A stretch of DNA of 48,202 bases. It comes from an uncultured Oscillospiraceae bacterium (GTDB lineage: Bacteria; Bacillota; Clostridia; Oscillospirales; Ruminococcaceae). The notes beneath the pieces were generated by a model that saw only the letters and a list, made by a program, of their open reading frames with translations, was not told the DNA's origin and ran no database searches. The translations under genes were made by a program, and so were the position numbers. The number at the start of each line of letters is the position of its first letter. Position 1 is the first letter of the stretch. Below, piece after piece: positions 25,959-34,163 of this stretch. The stretch is from positions 1 to 48,202 of the forward strand of contig CAJUSD010000025.1 in NCBI GenBank assembly GCA_910589145.1, in the 5' to 3' direction.

Positions 25959-26981
25959 TCATGTCTGAAACTCTGGATACAGCAAATCAACCAAATAAGA
26001 AAACGCTTCAAAATACCGCTGGTTAGGTTTGTTCAAAGAATATTCCTTTGGAAGATAAAACATCCTATTTTCCTTAACGGCATCTAATTCAGACCAGGCA
26101 GGATTGGAAAGCAAAGTCTGCTCAAAGGCGGCTTTGCATTTTTCTTCATCGCCCATTGTTACCACAAAAATATAATCTGGATTTCGGGCAAGAAGAACCT
26201 CAAAACTCAAATCAACCCGGACAGAGCCGTCGCTTGGTGCTTCTTCTGGCGCAAGGATATTATTTGCCCCCAGCATATGAACCATTTGTCCGGTTTGGGA
26301 CAGATTTGTCTCCACTTTCACATATTTAGGTGTGGAATACAATACGGCAACAGAGGGCTGCTCTTTTATGGCTTTGGTTTTTTCGGTCAAATCCAAGCAG
26401 CTTTGAATGACAGGTTCTATTTTTTCCTGGAAAATTTTGTCCTGCTGGTTAATTTTAGAGAAAAGATAACTGTACCTCCCAAAAGAACCAAAGGGATCTT
26501 CCCGCAAGTCGCATAAAAGATAGGATATATTATTTTCCTTCAGCCCTTTGGCAATTTCCCGCTGGCCATCCAGCGTTGCTGTGAGAAGCACTAAATCCGG
26601 TTCCAACGCTACAACCTGCTCTAATCCGATTGAGGACATGCTGCCAGCTTCGGGCAAACCGGCAGCTTCCGGCGGAAGCTCTGTATCACCGGAAACACGG
26701 GCAATGGCTTTCCCGCCATTAAGGTACCACAAATCTAAAAGAGAATTGTAAAGGCAGACTACCCGCTGAGGGGACTTGTTTAAAACCTTTTCCCCTTCGG
26801 CATCCTGTATTGTTATTGTGGAGTCTGTTTCAGAAAGAACCATGTCAGAGTATTTTGTTTCAGAAATCCCGGGAGCAGAAGCCGTCTCAGAGGAAGGTGT
26901 ACCGCCGCACCCTGTTAAAGCAAAAGCCAACACCAATGCAAAGACAGTTATATAAGCAAAATAACAACGATAACGTTTCAT
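25959..26981 (-). CDS. ABC substrate-binding lipoprotein, FecB/BtuF type
   Basis: Periplasmic-binding-like lipoprotein of 340 residues. The signal peptide ends in the lipobox FALTGC (C25). The mature domain has the helical-backbone fold of siderophore, heme and cobalamin receptors: PQRVVCLYNSLLDLWYLNGG, then IGLEQVVALEPDLVLLTATL, and later NPDYIFVVTMGDEEKCKAAF. The start ATG 26981 has GGAGGG 7 bases upstream; an earlier in-frame start lies before that site. Its ATG overlaps the stop of the kinase gene as ATGA, so the two are translationally coupled. No Fur-like site was noticed upstream of the operon. Confidence 0.9.
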   Translation of the reverse strand: MKRYRCYFAYITVFALVLAFALTGCGGTPSSETASAPGISETKYSDMVLSETDSTITIQDAEGEKVLNKSPQRVVCLYNSLLDLWYLNGGKAIARVSGDTELPPEAAGLPEAGSMSSIGLEQVVALEPDLVLLTATLDGQREIAKGLKENNISYLLCDLREDPFGSFGRYSYLFSKINQQDKIFQEKIEPVIQSCLDLTEKTKAIKEQPSVAVLYSTPKYVKVETNLSQTGQMVHMLGANNILAPEEAPSDGSVRVDLSFEVLLARNPDYIFVVTMGDEEKCKAAFEQTLLSNPAWSELDAVKENRMFYLPKEYSLNKPNQRYFEAFSYLVDLLYPEFQT

Positions 26982-27913
26982 GTTAAATCCCTCCATGCAG
27001 CTTTCCTGCTTTCCTCGAACCATTTAGGAGAAATACGATGGAACCATTCATAATCCTCTAAACATTCTTTCCTTCTGCGAGCCATATTGCTGACATCAAA
27101 CATGCCGAAAGGCTCCGCCCATTTGACTGAGTATAAACTGCTCCAGGCACAGTATACAGCAAGAAGCTCCCAGAATTCTTTTGGGGGTTCGCTGTCAAAA
27201 TAACCATCTATCTGTCCCACACAATAAGGTATGCTACATTCTTTTCCAAAAAACTGAAGTTTATAAAAATCTTCCGCACTGTCACTAACTCTACAACGGT
27301 TAAAGTCAATCACCCCAATGCTGCCTTCCGGGGTAAGGATCAAATTTCCGGGATGATAGTCCCCATGGCATAGTGCAGGCTTGTCCTGCCGCATCAGTTT
27401 AATATGCCCAGTAATGAACTGTATTATTTTTTCATCCCCTGCTATGCGCAGATGGGCAGAGGCTTTATATTCTTCCAGCTTGTCCAATATAGACTGCCGC
27501 TTTTTTTCTGGAGAAGGAGTGAATTCTGTTTTTAACGGCAGGCTGTGGAAGTCCTTCAAAATACTCCCTGCATGCCGCCCAGCCTGATACTGCTGTCTTG
27601 GGGTAAGCCGCGGAAGAGCGTCCTCCAAGGATTCCCCTTCTACCCAACTGAGCAGCATATAAACAGAAGGTTCCCCTTCCCAAAGGGTAGAGCCAAAGGA
27701 GATAACCCTGGACATTATATGAGGAAGCCGATTAAACCTCTGAACAACAGCAAATTCCTTTTGCTTGCGTTCCATCTGATCTATGGGGGATATCCTAAGC
27801 AGGCACTTTTGACCATTTTGCAGTATAATCTGATATTTTCTGTCCTTTGACCAGCCATAGAGGATAGGGATTATATTGCTCCAGGTTTCTCTTTCTGGGA
27901 TAGCTGAATTCAT
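26978..27913 (-). CDS. Aminoglycoside-phosphotransferase-family kinase
   Basis: Protein of the APH/choline-kinase fold, 311 residues. The catalytic loop is LCHGDYHPGNLIL (catalytic Asp, metal-binding Asn) and the DFG-equivalent is GVIDFNRC. The N-lobe (QIILQNGQKCLLRIS) and the spacer SWVEGESLEDAL also fit. Members phosphorylate small hydroxylated compounds; relatives confer antibiotic resistance, but many have metabolic or unknown roles. The start ATG 27913 has AAGGAGG 9 bases upstream. It is the first gene of the ABC importer operon and overlaps the binding-protein gene by ATGA. That linkage suggests it acts on the imported ligand rather than on an antibiotic, but this is inference. Confidence 0.88.
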   Translation of the reverse strand: MNSAIPERETWSNIIPILYGWSKDRKYQIILQNGQKCLLRISPIDQMERKQKEFAVVQRFNRLPHIMSRVISFGSTLWEGEPSVYMLLSWVEGESLEDALPRLTPRQQYQAGRHAGSILKDFHSLPLKTEFTPSPEKKRQSILDKLEEYKASAHLRIAGDEKIIQFITGHIKLMRQDKPALCHGDYHPGNLILTPEGSIGVIDFNRCRVSDSAEDFYKLQFFGKECSIPYCVGQIDGYFDSEPPKEFWELLAVYCAWSSLYSVKWAEPFGMFDVSNMARRRKECLEDYEWFHRISPKWFEESRKAAWRDLT

Positions 27914-27942
27914 TTCGGCAAACCTCCTTTGTGCAGACCAAG

Positions 27943-28360
27943 TAAATTCGATAAGGCTAAGCTGCGGAAGAAACCTCAGACGAGTACAACCTAAATCGGA
28001 TTAAAAAGGTTTCGGATCCAGGGGGTTGTGCAGCACAGCTGCACTCCTAAAAAGCCCCCGGTCGCCAGTTCAGCTCTGCTGAACTGAACCCGCAAGGCGC
28101 GAAATACCCCAGCTTGTTTAAAAACACTATAAGCAAAACGAAAAAGATAGATACTTAGAAGTAAAGTATAGAAAATCCCGCCATTTTCTTTTGTGGGAGC
28201 AGAAAGTGGAAAGTTTGGAAAAGCTTCCGGGGGGATATATGGCGGGATTTCCTGCTAAAGATTATCGCTTGCAGCCAGCGAACAGCCAACGGCTGCTGAG
28301 ATGGCGTCCCTAAAGCTGTAAACCTTAAAATTGAGAAAAAAATTCATCGAACTCACATTA
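27943..28360 (+). repeat. Near-complete modular intergenic repeat (copy R5, 418 bp)
   Basis: It starts TAAATTCGATAAGGCTAAGC and ends CATCGAACTCACATTA. The order is: lead-in; a composite stem with outer GGGGG (28021-28025) / CCCCC (28055-28059) and inner GTGCAGC (28028-28034) / GCTGCAC (28038-28044); a nested CAGTTCAGC/GCTGAACTG hairpin; the inverted module AAATCCCGCCAT (28173-28184) / ATGGCGGGATTT (28239-28250); and the distal module with AGCC-GTT-GGCT. It has no coding capacity and lies upstream of the kinase-ABC operon. Confidence 0.85.
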
Positions 28361-28490
28361 TTTATAGGAACATTTTTTGATTATATCAGAAAAAGGAAAC
28401 CTTTACAAGAATTTCTGTTTCTTCAACAATAGGCCAATTACGAAAAGTTAAAGTGGAAAAACCTTATGCAAATCCACAGAAGAAAAAATG

Positions 28491-28518
28491 TTGACTTTTC
28501 AAAATTTTATGGTATACT
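28491..28518 (+). promoter_or_regulatory. Promoter of the amino-acid ABC operon
   Basis: TTGACT (28491-28496), a 16-base spacer and TATACT (28513-28518), followed by an overlapping TATAAT at 28518-28523. Transcription would begin near 28525-28530, giving a leader of about 225 bases before the binding-protein gene and including a short ORF. Confidence 0.75.
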
Positions 28519-28582
28519 ATAATCAATTCATCATAGTAAAGCGTTAGCGTAGTCAATCAATACAATTCAAGGAGGGGCCAAC

Positions 28583-28684
28583 ATGATAAAATGGTCTGAA
28601 ACCATGACCCGCCAATCTATCCAATTTCAAAAAACAACTTCTCAACTCCATCCATGTTCCACTTTAGTACGACATTGTCATTGA
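28583..28684 (+). CDS. 33-codon leader ORF upstream of the amino-acid ABC transporter
   Basis: Short ORF with a strong ribosome site (AAGGAGG 7 bases before ATG 28583). Its product starts MIKWSETMTRQSIQFQ and ends HPCSTLVRHCH, with two Cys and three His in the last 11 residues. No family is recognised. It starts about 55 bases after the predicted transcription start and ends 71 bases before the transporter's binding-protein gene. A regulatory leader peptide that senses supply of an amino acid (Cys or His) is plausible. No clear terminator/antiterminator pair was found between it and the next gene, so a translational mechanism or chance are alternatives. Confidence 0.5.
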   Translation: MIKWSETMTRQSIQFQKTTSQLHPCSTLVRHCH

Positions 28685-28755
28685 TGCTGAAAATAATCCT
28701 ATTTATTCTGAAATAACATCATACAATCTAAAGTGACATGAAGGAGATAAATATA

Positions 28756-29610
28756 ATGAATAAGTTTTTTTCAATGGTAATTGCCGCTGCTCTTTCCCTT
28801 TCCCTGTTTGCGGGATGCACCGTCAATGCCTCTTCAGCCAGCGAAGCGGAAAACCGCCTGGAGGCCATCAAGGAAAGAGGTTATATAGAAATTGCGACTG
28901 AGCCCTACTTTGCCCCCAATGAATTTATTGACGCCTCCAAGCCCGCTGGTGAACAGGTTGTAGGAAGCGATATCGAACTGGCAAAACGGATTGCAGATAA
29001 ACTTGGCGTAGAGCTCAAAATTGTTCCACTGGAATTTTCAGCGGTTTTAAGCAGCGTAACCACCGGCAAATATGACATGGCAATTTCCTCTCTGGCATAT
29101 ATGCCCAGCCGTGCAGAAGCAATGGAATTAAGCAAGGCTTATTACATCAACCCCAACAGCGAAGGCTACAGCTTGATGGTTCGGGAAGAAGATGCTGAAA
29201 AGTACCAAACACTTTCCGATTTTGACGGCAAGAAAGTTGTCTGCCAAAGCGGTTCCCTTCAGGAGTTGTATGCGACCACCCAGATGGATACTTCCAAACT
29301 GGCGAATCTGGCGCGGGTTTCCGCGACAACGGACGGCTACTTGATGGTTTCAGAGAAAAAGGTTGACGCTGCTGTCTGCGCGGTAAGCAATGCAAAACTT
29401 TATTGTTCAGCCAATCCCGGCCTGGCGGTATTAACCAATATCCGTTTCGAGGAAGATGAAGAATTTTCCGGCACCCGTGTTGGGATTCCCAAGGGTGAAA
29501 CAGAACTGCTGGATTTTGTAAACGGCGTTATTGATGAAGTAGTAGAATCCGGCGAATACCTCCAATGGTATTCTGATTACCAGGAATATGCCGCTAAACT
29601 AGGTATTTAA
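28756..29610 (+). CDS. Polar amino-acid ABC transporter, substrate-binding lipoprotein
   Basis: Family 3 solute-binding lipoprotein of 284 residues. The lipobox is SLFAGC (C21). The mature domain begins ERGYIEIATEPYFAPNEFID and has the ligand signature GSDIELAKRIADKLGVELKIVP. The second lobe contains DFDGKKVVCQSGSLQELYA. The fold is that of glutamine, cystine or arginine receptors; TcyA-like cystine binding is possible but not proven. The start is ATG 28756 with AAGGAG 9 bases upstream; the in-frame ATG at 28738 precedes that site. It is the first structural gene of the binding protein / permease / ATPase operon, with a terminator-like hairpin after it. Confidence 0.92.
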   Translation: MNKFFSMVIAAALSLSLFAGCTVNASSASEAENRLEAIKERGYIEIATEPYFAPNEFIDASKPAGEQVVGSDIELAKRIADKLGVELKIVPLEFSAVLSSVTTGKYDMAISSLAYMPSRAEAMELSKAYYINPNSEGYSLMVREEDAEKYQTLSDFDGKKVVCQSGSLQELYATTQMDTSKLANLARVSATTDGYLMVSEKKVDAAVCAVSNAKLYCSANPGLAVLTNIRFEEDEEFSGTRVGIPKGETELLDFVNGVIDEVVESGEYLQWYSDYQEYAAKLGI

Positions 29611-29634
29611 TGCGATTATCCATAAAAAAGCTTC

Positions 29635-29673
29635 TCCCGGACGTTGGAAGCAGTACGTCCGGGATTTCTTTTT
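29635..29673 (+). terminator. Intra-operon terminator after the binding-protein gene
   Basis: Perfect 10-bp stem TCCCGGACGT (29635-29644) / ACGTCCGGGA (29655-29664), then TTTCTTTTT. It lies between the binding-protein and permease genes, so it probably gives partial termination and an excess of binding protein over membrane subunits. Confidence 0.75.
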
Positions 29674-29708
29674 GGATGAAATCCGATTGTATGGAGGATA
29701 CATAAGTT

Positions 29709-30371
29709 ATGGCTGATATTATAAAAATCCTGGAAAAATACGGGATGGTCTTTTTACAGGGATTAGGGGGAACGCTGTGGATTTCCCTTATCACGGTTAT
29801 TTTCGGTACTTTTCTGGGCACCCTTATTGCATTGATGAAGCTTTCCCGGATTAAGTTCCTTCAATGGATTGTAGATATTTACGTAGAAATCATCCGCGGC
29901 ACCCCTGTACTGCTGCAGCTCTACTTTTTCTGGATTGGGCTGCCACGGCTTTTGCCTATGTTCGAACTGTCAGATACGGAATGTGTTGTTGTAGCGCTGA
30001 TTTTTAACGCCAGCGCTTATATTGCCGAGGTAATCCGTGCGGGGATTCAAGCCGTTGATCCCGGCCAGACGGAAGCCTCCAAAAGTTTGGGGATGAGTGA
30101 CTCCCACACTATGACCCGCATTATCTTGCCCCAGGCAATTAAAAACATCCTTCCTGCCCTTTGCAATGAGTTCATAAGCATGATTAAACAGACTTCCCTT
30201 GCTTCCGTTTTCTTTGTCAACGAATTGACAACCTCTTTCAAAATTGTGCAGTCTGCTACCTTTTTAGCAATCCCTCCCCTTATTATTTCAGGGCTGATTT
30301 ACCTTATTTTAAACTGGTCATTATCAAGGCTTATTGGACTGCTGGAAAGGAGGCTTCACAACAATGACTGA
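29709..30371 (+). CDS. Polar amino-acid ABC transporter permease (HisM/GlnP type)
   Basis: Membrane subunit of 220 residues with about five helices. Family blocks are LGGTLWISLITVIFGTFLGT near the N-terminus, EIIRGTPVLLQLYFFWIGLP, and the EAA loop QTEASKSLGMSDSHTMTRIILPQA near residue 118-141. The ATG 29709 start has GGAGG 11 bases upstream. It overlaps the ATPase gene by 8 bases. Only one permease is encoded, so a homodimer is expected. Confidence 0.93.
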   Translation: MADIIKILEKYGMVFLQGLGGTLWISLITVIFGTFLGTLIALMKLSRIKFLQWIVDIYVEIIRGTPVLLQLYFFWIGLPRLLPMFELSDTECVVVALIFNASAYIAEVIRAGIQAVDPGQTEASKSLGMSDSHTMTRIILPQAIKNILPALCNEFISMIKQTSLASVFFVNELTTSFKIVQSATFLAIPPLIISGLIYLILNWSLSRLIGLLERRLHNND

Positions 30372-31101
30372 CCGCGTTTTAATCCGTGTGGAACATCTGG
30401 TAAAACATTTTGGAAAGCTGAAGGTTCTTAATGATATTTCCGAGGAAATCCATGAGGGAGAAGTTGTTTCCATTATTGGGCCGTCCGGTGGTGGGAAAAG
30501 CACCTTTTTGCGCTGCCTGAACCTTTTGGAAAAGCCTACCTCTGGGAAGGTTTTCTTTGATGATGTGGAAATTACCGGTAAGCATGTGGATATCGACAAG
30601 CATCGGCAAAAAATGGGGATGGTGTTTCAGCATTTCAATGTTTTCCCACATTTATCCGTAATAGACAATATTACCCTTGCGCCTGTTTTGGAAAAGAAAA
30701 TTCCTAAGGATACTGCTGAAACAAAGGCGATGGAACTGCTCCGGCAGGTGGGGCTGCAGGACAAGGCAAATGAGTTTCCCGGAAAGTTATCAGGCGGACA
30801 GAAACAGAGATTGGCTATTGTCCGTGCTTTGGCTATGGAACCAGAAGTGATTCTCTTTGATGAACCTACCAGTGCTTTGGATCCTGAAATGGTTAAGGAT
30901 GTCTTGGATGTAATGAAATCTTTAGCCAGTTCAGGAATGACTACGGTTGTTGTCACCCATGAGATGGGATTTGCAAGAGAGGTTAGCAATAGGGTTTTGT
31001 TTATGGATGGAGGAGTTATTGCGGAGAAGGGTACGCCAGAAGAAATTTTTGGGAACCCGAAAAATCCAAGAACAGTTGAATTTTTAAGTAAAGTGTTGTA
31101 A
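30364..31101 (+). CDS. Polar amino-acid ABC transporter ATP-binding protein (GlnQ type)
   Basis: ATPase of 245 residues that powers the importer encoded just upstream. Walker A is GPSGGGKST, the signature LSGGQKQRLAIVRAL, Walker B VILFDEPTSALDPEM and the switch His VVTHEMGFA. The start is ATG 30364 with AAAGGAGG about 10 bases upstream; it lies inside the end of the permease gene. The Walker A loop has Gly-Gly where Ser-Gly is most common (GPSGSGKST), a tolerated variant. A terminator follows at 31110-31147. Confidence 0.95.
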   Translation: MTDRVLIRVEHLVKHFGKLKVLNDISEEIHEGEVVSIIGPSGGGKSTFLRCLNLLEKPTSGKVFFDDVEITGKHVDIDKHRQKMGMVFQHFNVFPHLSVIDNITLAPVLEKKIPKDTAETKAMELLRQVGLQDKANEFPGKLSGGQKQRLAIVRALAMEPEVILFDEPTSALDPEMVKDVLDVMKSLASSGMTTVVVTHEMGFAREVSNRVLFMDGGVIAEKGTPEEIFGNPKNPRTVEFLSKVL

Positions 31102-31109
31102 AAACATTA

Positions 31110-31154
31110 AATTGCAGGCACAATTTATGATGGTTGTGCCTGCAATTCTGTTTT
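31110..31154 (+). terminator. Terminator of the amino-acid ABC operon
   Basis: Perfect 14-bp stem AATTGCAGGCACAA (31110-31123) / TTGTGCCTGCAATT (31134-31147) with a 10-base loop, then CTGTTTT. It ends the operon 8 bases past the ATPase stop, just before repeat copy R6. Confidence 0.85.
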
Positions 31155-31172
31155 ATTGCATTTACAATAAGC

Positions 31173-31556
31173 TAATATGGGTTCGATAAGGCTAAACTGC
31201 GGGAAAAACCCCAGACGAGTACAAGCTAAGGCGGATTAAAAAGGTTTGAAGGTCCAGGGAACTTTCCTGAAAAGTTCCCTGGTCGCGCTCGCAAGCGCGA
31301 AATACCCCAGCTTGCTTAAAACCAGCACCAACAAAACGAGAAAGACAAATACTTAAAAGTACAGAAAAAATCCCGCCATTTTCTTTTGTGGGAGAAGTAA
31401 GCGAAAAGTTTGGAAAAGCTTCCAGGGGGAAATATGGCGGGATTTATTGCTGAAGGTTATCGCTTGCAGCCAGCGAACAGCCAACGGCTGCTGAGATGGC
31501 GTCCCTTAAACCGTAAACCTTAAAATGAAGAAAGGGGGTTCACCGAACTTATATTA
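31173..31556 (+). repeat. Reference copy of the modular intergenic repeat (copy R6, 384 bp)
   Basis: The termini are similar inverted repeats: it starts TAATATGGGTTCGAT and its other strand ends TAATATAAGTTCGG. Modules in order are a lead-in with CAGACGAGTAC and AAAAAGGTTTGAAGG; stem CCAGGGAACTTT (31254-31265) / AAAGTTCCCTGG (31271-31282); stem CGCGCT/AGCGCG (31284-31299 region); CCCCAGCTTGCTTAAAACCA; inverted module AAATCCCGCCAT (31368-31379) / ATGGCGGGATTT (31434-31445); and a distal module with GCAGCCAGCGAACAGCC and a hairpin AGCC-GTT-GGCT. No ORF spans it. Copy R7 follows in inverted orientation after 3 bases. Confidence 0.88.
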
Positions 31557-31559
31557 AGT

Positions 31560-31957
31560 TAATATGAGTTCAACAAAAACTTTGGAAACTAAGCTGATAC
31601 CGCTGAACTTAACTAGGTGAAAACGTCCTCGAATATAGAAATCGCTAGGTTAAAAAGCCCTTATTTTCCCCTACTGCAATGTTTTACGAAAATAAGGCTT
31701 GGCAATTCCACTTAGGTAATTTTCTTACGAAAACGGGCTTTTTCATTTATGTTTTTCTTTTCCCTTTTTAGGGATGCTTTTCCCTATCTTTTAGTTTGTG
31801 CAGGGGAGTTTCGCGCCTGCGGGCGCGACCAGGGGGCTTTTTAGGAGTGCAGCTCTGCTGCACAGCCCCCTGGACCCGAAACCTTTTTTCTTTACCCAGG
31901 TAGTACACATCTGAGGTTGTGCCTAAATCTTTGCCCTTTTCATCGAACTTACATTTA
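31560..31957 (-). repeat. Modular intergenic repeat, inverted and with an alternative distal half (copy R7, 398 bp)
   Basis: The termini TAATATGAGTTCAAC (31560) and CATCGAACTTACATTTA (ending 31957) match the family. The right half carries CGCGCC/GGCGCG, the composite stem CCAGGGGGCT (31829-31838) / AGCCCCCTGG (31864-31873) enclosing a GTGCAGC/GCTGCAC hairpin, and GACCCGAAACCTTTTTT. The left half differs from R5/R6/R8: its inverted module is AAAAAGCCC (31653-31661) / GGGCTTTTT (31736-31744), with an inner CCTTATTTTC/GAAAATAAGG. It ends 2 bases from the stop codon of the AEC transporter gene. Confidence 0.75.
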
Positions 31958-31959
31958 AG

Positions 31960-32916
31960 CTAAATGAGGGCAAACATTTTCAAAAGATAAATTCCTAAAG
32001 TAATGGTAATCATTGAGAAAAAGGTAGTCACCAAAATAATCTGGCTTGCCAAATCCCCGTCTCCCCCCATATTTTTAGACATAACATAACTGCTGACAGC
32101 AGTTGGGGCAGAAAACAGAACAAACAGGGCTCCCAATTCAGGACCGCGGAATCCCAACAAAATCCCAACTCCAATAATCAGGCATGGGAACAATATTAAA
32201 CGGCAAAAGGAAGCGCTCAAAGAAATTTTAATATCAGACTTAAACTTTTGAATGTTAAACTGTGCGCCCATTGTTAAAAGTGCAAGCGGCGTAGCCATAG
32301 AGGCAATATCAGAAACCGCCTTGTCGAGCACAGAGGGAAGGCGAATCTGAAACAGGGAAAAAATAATCCCCAGTACAGCCCCGCAAAACAGCGGATTTTT
32401 TAGAACCTCTATAACAGTATTTCGAATTCTAAGCCATAAAACCCCGTTTGAATCACTATTTGTTATCACAGTAAACGCAATAATGGCAAGAACGTTAAAC
32501 GCAGGAATTGCAAAAGCTAAAAGCAGGGTTGTAGGCCCCAAACCTTCCTCTCCAAACATATTTCGCGCCATAGGCACGCCTAAAATTAAGAAATTGCTAC
32601 GGAAAACCGCCTGAACTACTGTTGCAGCCTGGGGGCGGCTTTTGATAATCCGCGGGACAATCAGGCAGAGAATAAGGAACATCCCTATAATTCCCGATAA
32701 AGTGGTTATCACTAGTTTTGCATGAAACGTCTGTGTAATGTCTGAATTACAGATGCTCCGAAAAGTGGACAGAGGCAAAGCAAGCTTAAAAGTCATTTTT
32801 GCCCCTTCCTCTGCAAAACTCCCGCTCATGATATTCATATGCCGTAAAAGATACCCTATAATTACCAGCAGGAAAATTGGAGTGACTACATTCAGGCTGT
32901 ATAGTAAACTATCCAT
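31960..32916 (-). CDS. AEC family transporter (auxin efflux carrier-like permease)
   Basis: Membrane transporter of 318 residues with about ten helices in two inverted halves of five, as in AEC and malonate-type carriers. The first helix is VVTPIFLLVIIGYLLRHMNI. Typical blocks are FKLALPLSTFRSICNSD, VFRSNFLILGVPMARNMFGE and TPLALLTMGAQFNIQKF. Substrates of bacterial members are usually organic or amino acids, and cannot be assigned here. A GGAAGGA site lies 13 bases before ATG 32916, which is long. It is the third gene after the M20 amidohydrolase and pheA, 58 bp past pheA, and is probably in the same operon. Confidence 0.88.
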   Translation of the reverse strand: MDSLLYSLNVVTPIFLLVIIGYLLRHMNIMSGSFAEEGAKMTFKLALPLSTFRSICNSDITQTFHAKLVITTLSGIIGMFLILCLIVPRIIKSRPQAATVVQAVFRSNFLILGVPMARNMFGEEGLGPTTLLLAFAIPAFNVLAIIAFTVITNSDSNGVLWLRIRNTVIEVLKNPLFCGAVLGIIFSLFQIRLPSVLDKAVSDIASMATPLALLTMGAQFNIQKFKSDIKISLSASFCRLILFPCLIIGVGILLGFRGPELGALFVLFSAPTAVSSYVMSKNMGGDGDLASQIILVTTFFSMITITLGIYLLKMFALI

Positions 32917-32974
32917 TTTTCATTTCGTATCCTTCCCTAAAAAGACCATATTAAATTTATCCAGCGTTACAGTT

Positions 32975-34138
32975 TTAGTTTGGGCGTTCAGTGCGCTCCC
33001 GGTAATTCCCCAAAAATTCCAGGAAGTTCAGGCTTTGATGCAAACCGCATACAAAGTTGAGTATTTTTTGATTATGTAAAGAGCCTTCCACATCCAGATA
33101 AAACATAAATTCAAAATCCGTATTGGGAATAGGGCGGGATTCCAATTTGGTAAGATTCAGATTATTTGCAGCAACCTGCGAAATCAGCTGGTTCAAAGTA
33201 CCTGCCCGATGAGGGAGGGTAAACGCCAGGCTAATCTTATCTGCATCAGGATATATCCACGGCTGTTTGGAGATACAGATAAAACGAGTATAATTGGATT
33301 TTGCATCCTGTATTCCCTGCTCTAAAATTTCCAGCCCGTAAAGCTGTGCACATAAATCCGACGCAATAGCTGCTGTTCCCCGTTCCAAACTTTCAGATAC
33401 ATATTTTGCAGCAGCGGCAGTATTGGGGTATTTTACTGGCTCCCAGGAGGGGTGGGACCCAATATAGGCTGTACACTGTGCAAGCCCCTGTTCATGGGAG
33501 TAAACTTTTTTTATTTCCTCCAGTTTTACGCCTGGTTTTACCAACAGGGAGTGATCTACCTTTACCCTTGTGCCCATACAGATATAAAAATGGTGTTTCC
33601 TCATTAAATCATATACAGCGGTGACAGAACCGGCCGTGGAATTTTCAATCGGAAGAACCCCAAAATCCGCTCCTCCCTGCTCAATCGCACGGAAAACATC
33701 GTCAAATGTTTTTAAAAACAGAATGTCCGGCTCTGAAAATAATTGAAGGCAGGCCCTTTGCGAATATGCCCCTTCTACCCCCTGGCAGGCTACCTTTGCC
33801 GCTGAGGGAAGCCGGTTCCCTTTGGAACGTTCCAGGGCATCCATTAAAAACGTTCGGTAAGAATCCGCACTTTCCTCCTGAAAACGCATTATCTGCTGCG
33901 TTTTGCTGATATTCATCATAGCTGTAAACAGCGCCTTTGCAGCTTCCCCATAAACTGGCCCTGCCAGCTGGGAAACATGTTCCAATACTGCTGTTTCCCG
34001 GCCAGACTGCAAAACCGGGAGATGATTCTCCTTTTTATAAGCAGCTACATCCTCGACCACCTTCATCCGTTCACAGAATAATGAAACCAGCTTTTCATCA
34101 ATTTGGTCTATCCGGCTGCGGCATTGTTGTAAGTCCAT
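32975..34138 (-). CDS. pheA: Bifunctional chorismate mutase / prephenate dehydratase (PheA)
   Basis: Converts chorismate to prephenate and then to phenylpyruvate in phenylalanine synthesis. The 387-residue product has an AroQ-type mutase domain (about 1-85, RSRIDQIDEKLVSLFCERM and VAAYKKEN). The prephenate dehydratase domain (about 113-290) includes VACQGVEGAYSQRACLQLF, VLPIENSTAGSV and the catalytic SNYTRF. A C-terminal ACT domain carries the feedback motif LTKLESRPIPNTDFEFMFYL. The start ATG 34138 has AAGGGG upstream. It lies 25 bp after the M20 gene. No phenylalanine-rich leader or T-box was noticed. Confidence 0.96.
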   Translation of the reverse strand: MDLQQCRSRIDQIDEKLVSLFCERMKVVEDVAAYKKENHLPVLQSGRETAVLEHVSQLAGPVYGEAAKALFTAMMNISKTQQIMRFQEESADSYRTFLMDALERSKGNRLPSAAKVACQGVEGAYSQRACLQLFSEPDILFLKTFDDVFRAIEQGGADFGVLPIENSTAGSVTAVYDLMRKHHFYICMGTRVKVDHSLLVKPGVKLEEIKKVYSHEQGLAQCTAYIGSHPSWEPVKYPNTAAAAKYVSESLERGTAAIASDLCAQLYGLEILEQGIQDAKSNYTRFICISKQPWIYPDADKISLAFTLPHRAGTLNQLISQVAANNLNLTKLESRPIPNTDFEFMFYLDVEGSLHNQKILNFVCGLHQSLNFLEFLGNYRERTERPN

Positions 34139-34163
34139 ACTAGTTCCCCTTTTTTCCGAAATG

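Noticed and set aside
27943..31957. CRISPR array
   Set aside because: The repeats are few, about 390-420 bp long, internally structured, in both orientations and dispersed between operons; no short regular repeat-spacer pattern is present.
32975..34138. T-box or phenylalanine attenuator for pheA
   Set aside because: pheA follows the M20 gene by 25 bp, leaving no room for a leader, and no T-box motif was seen upstream of the operon.
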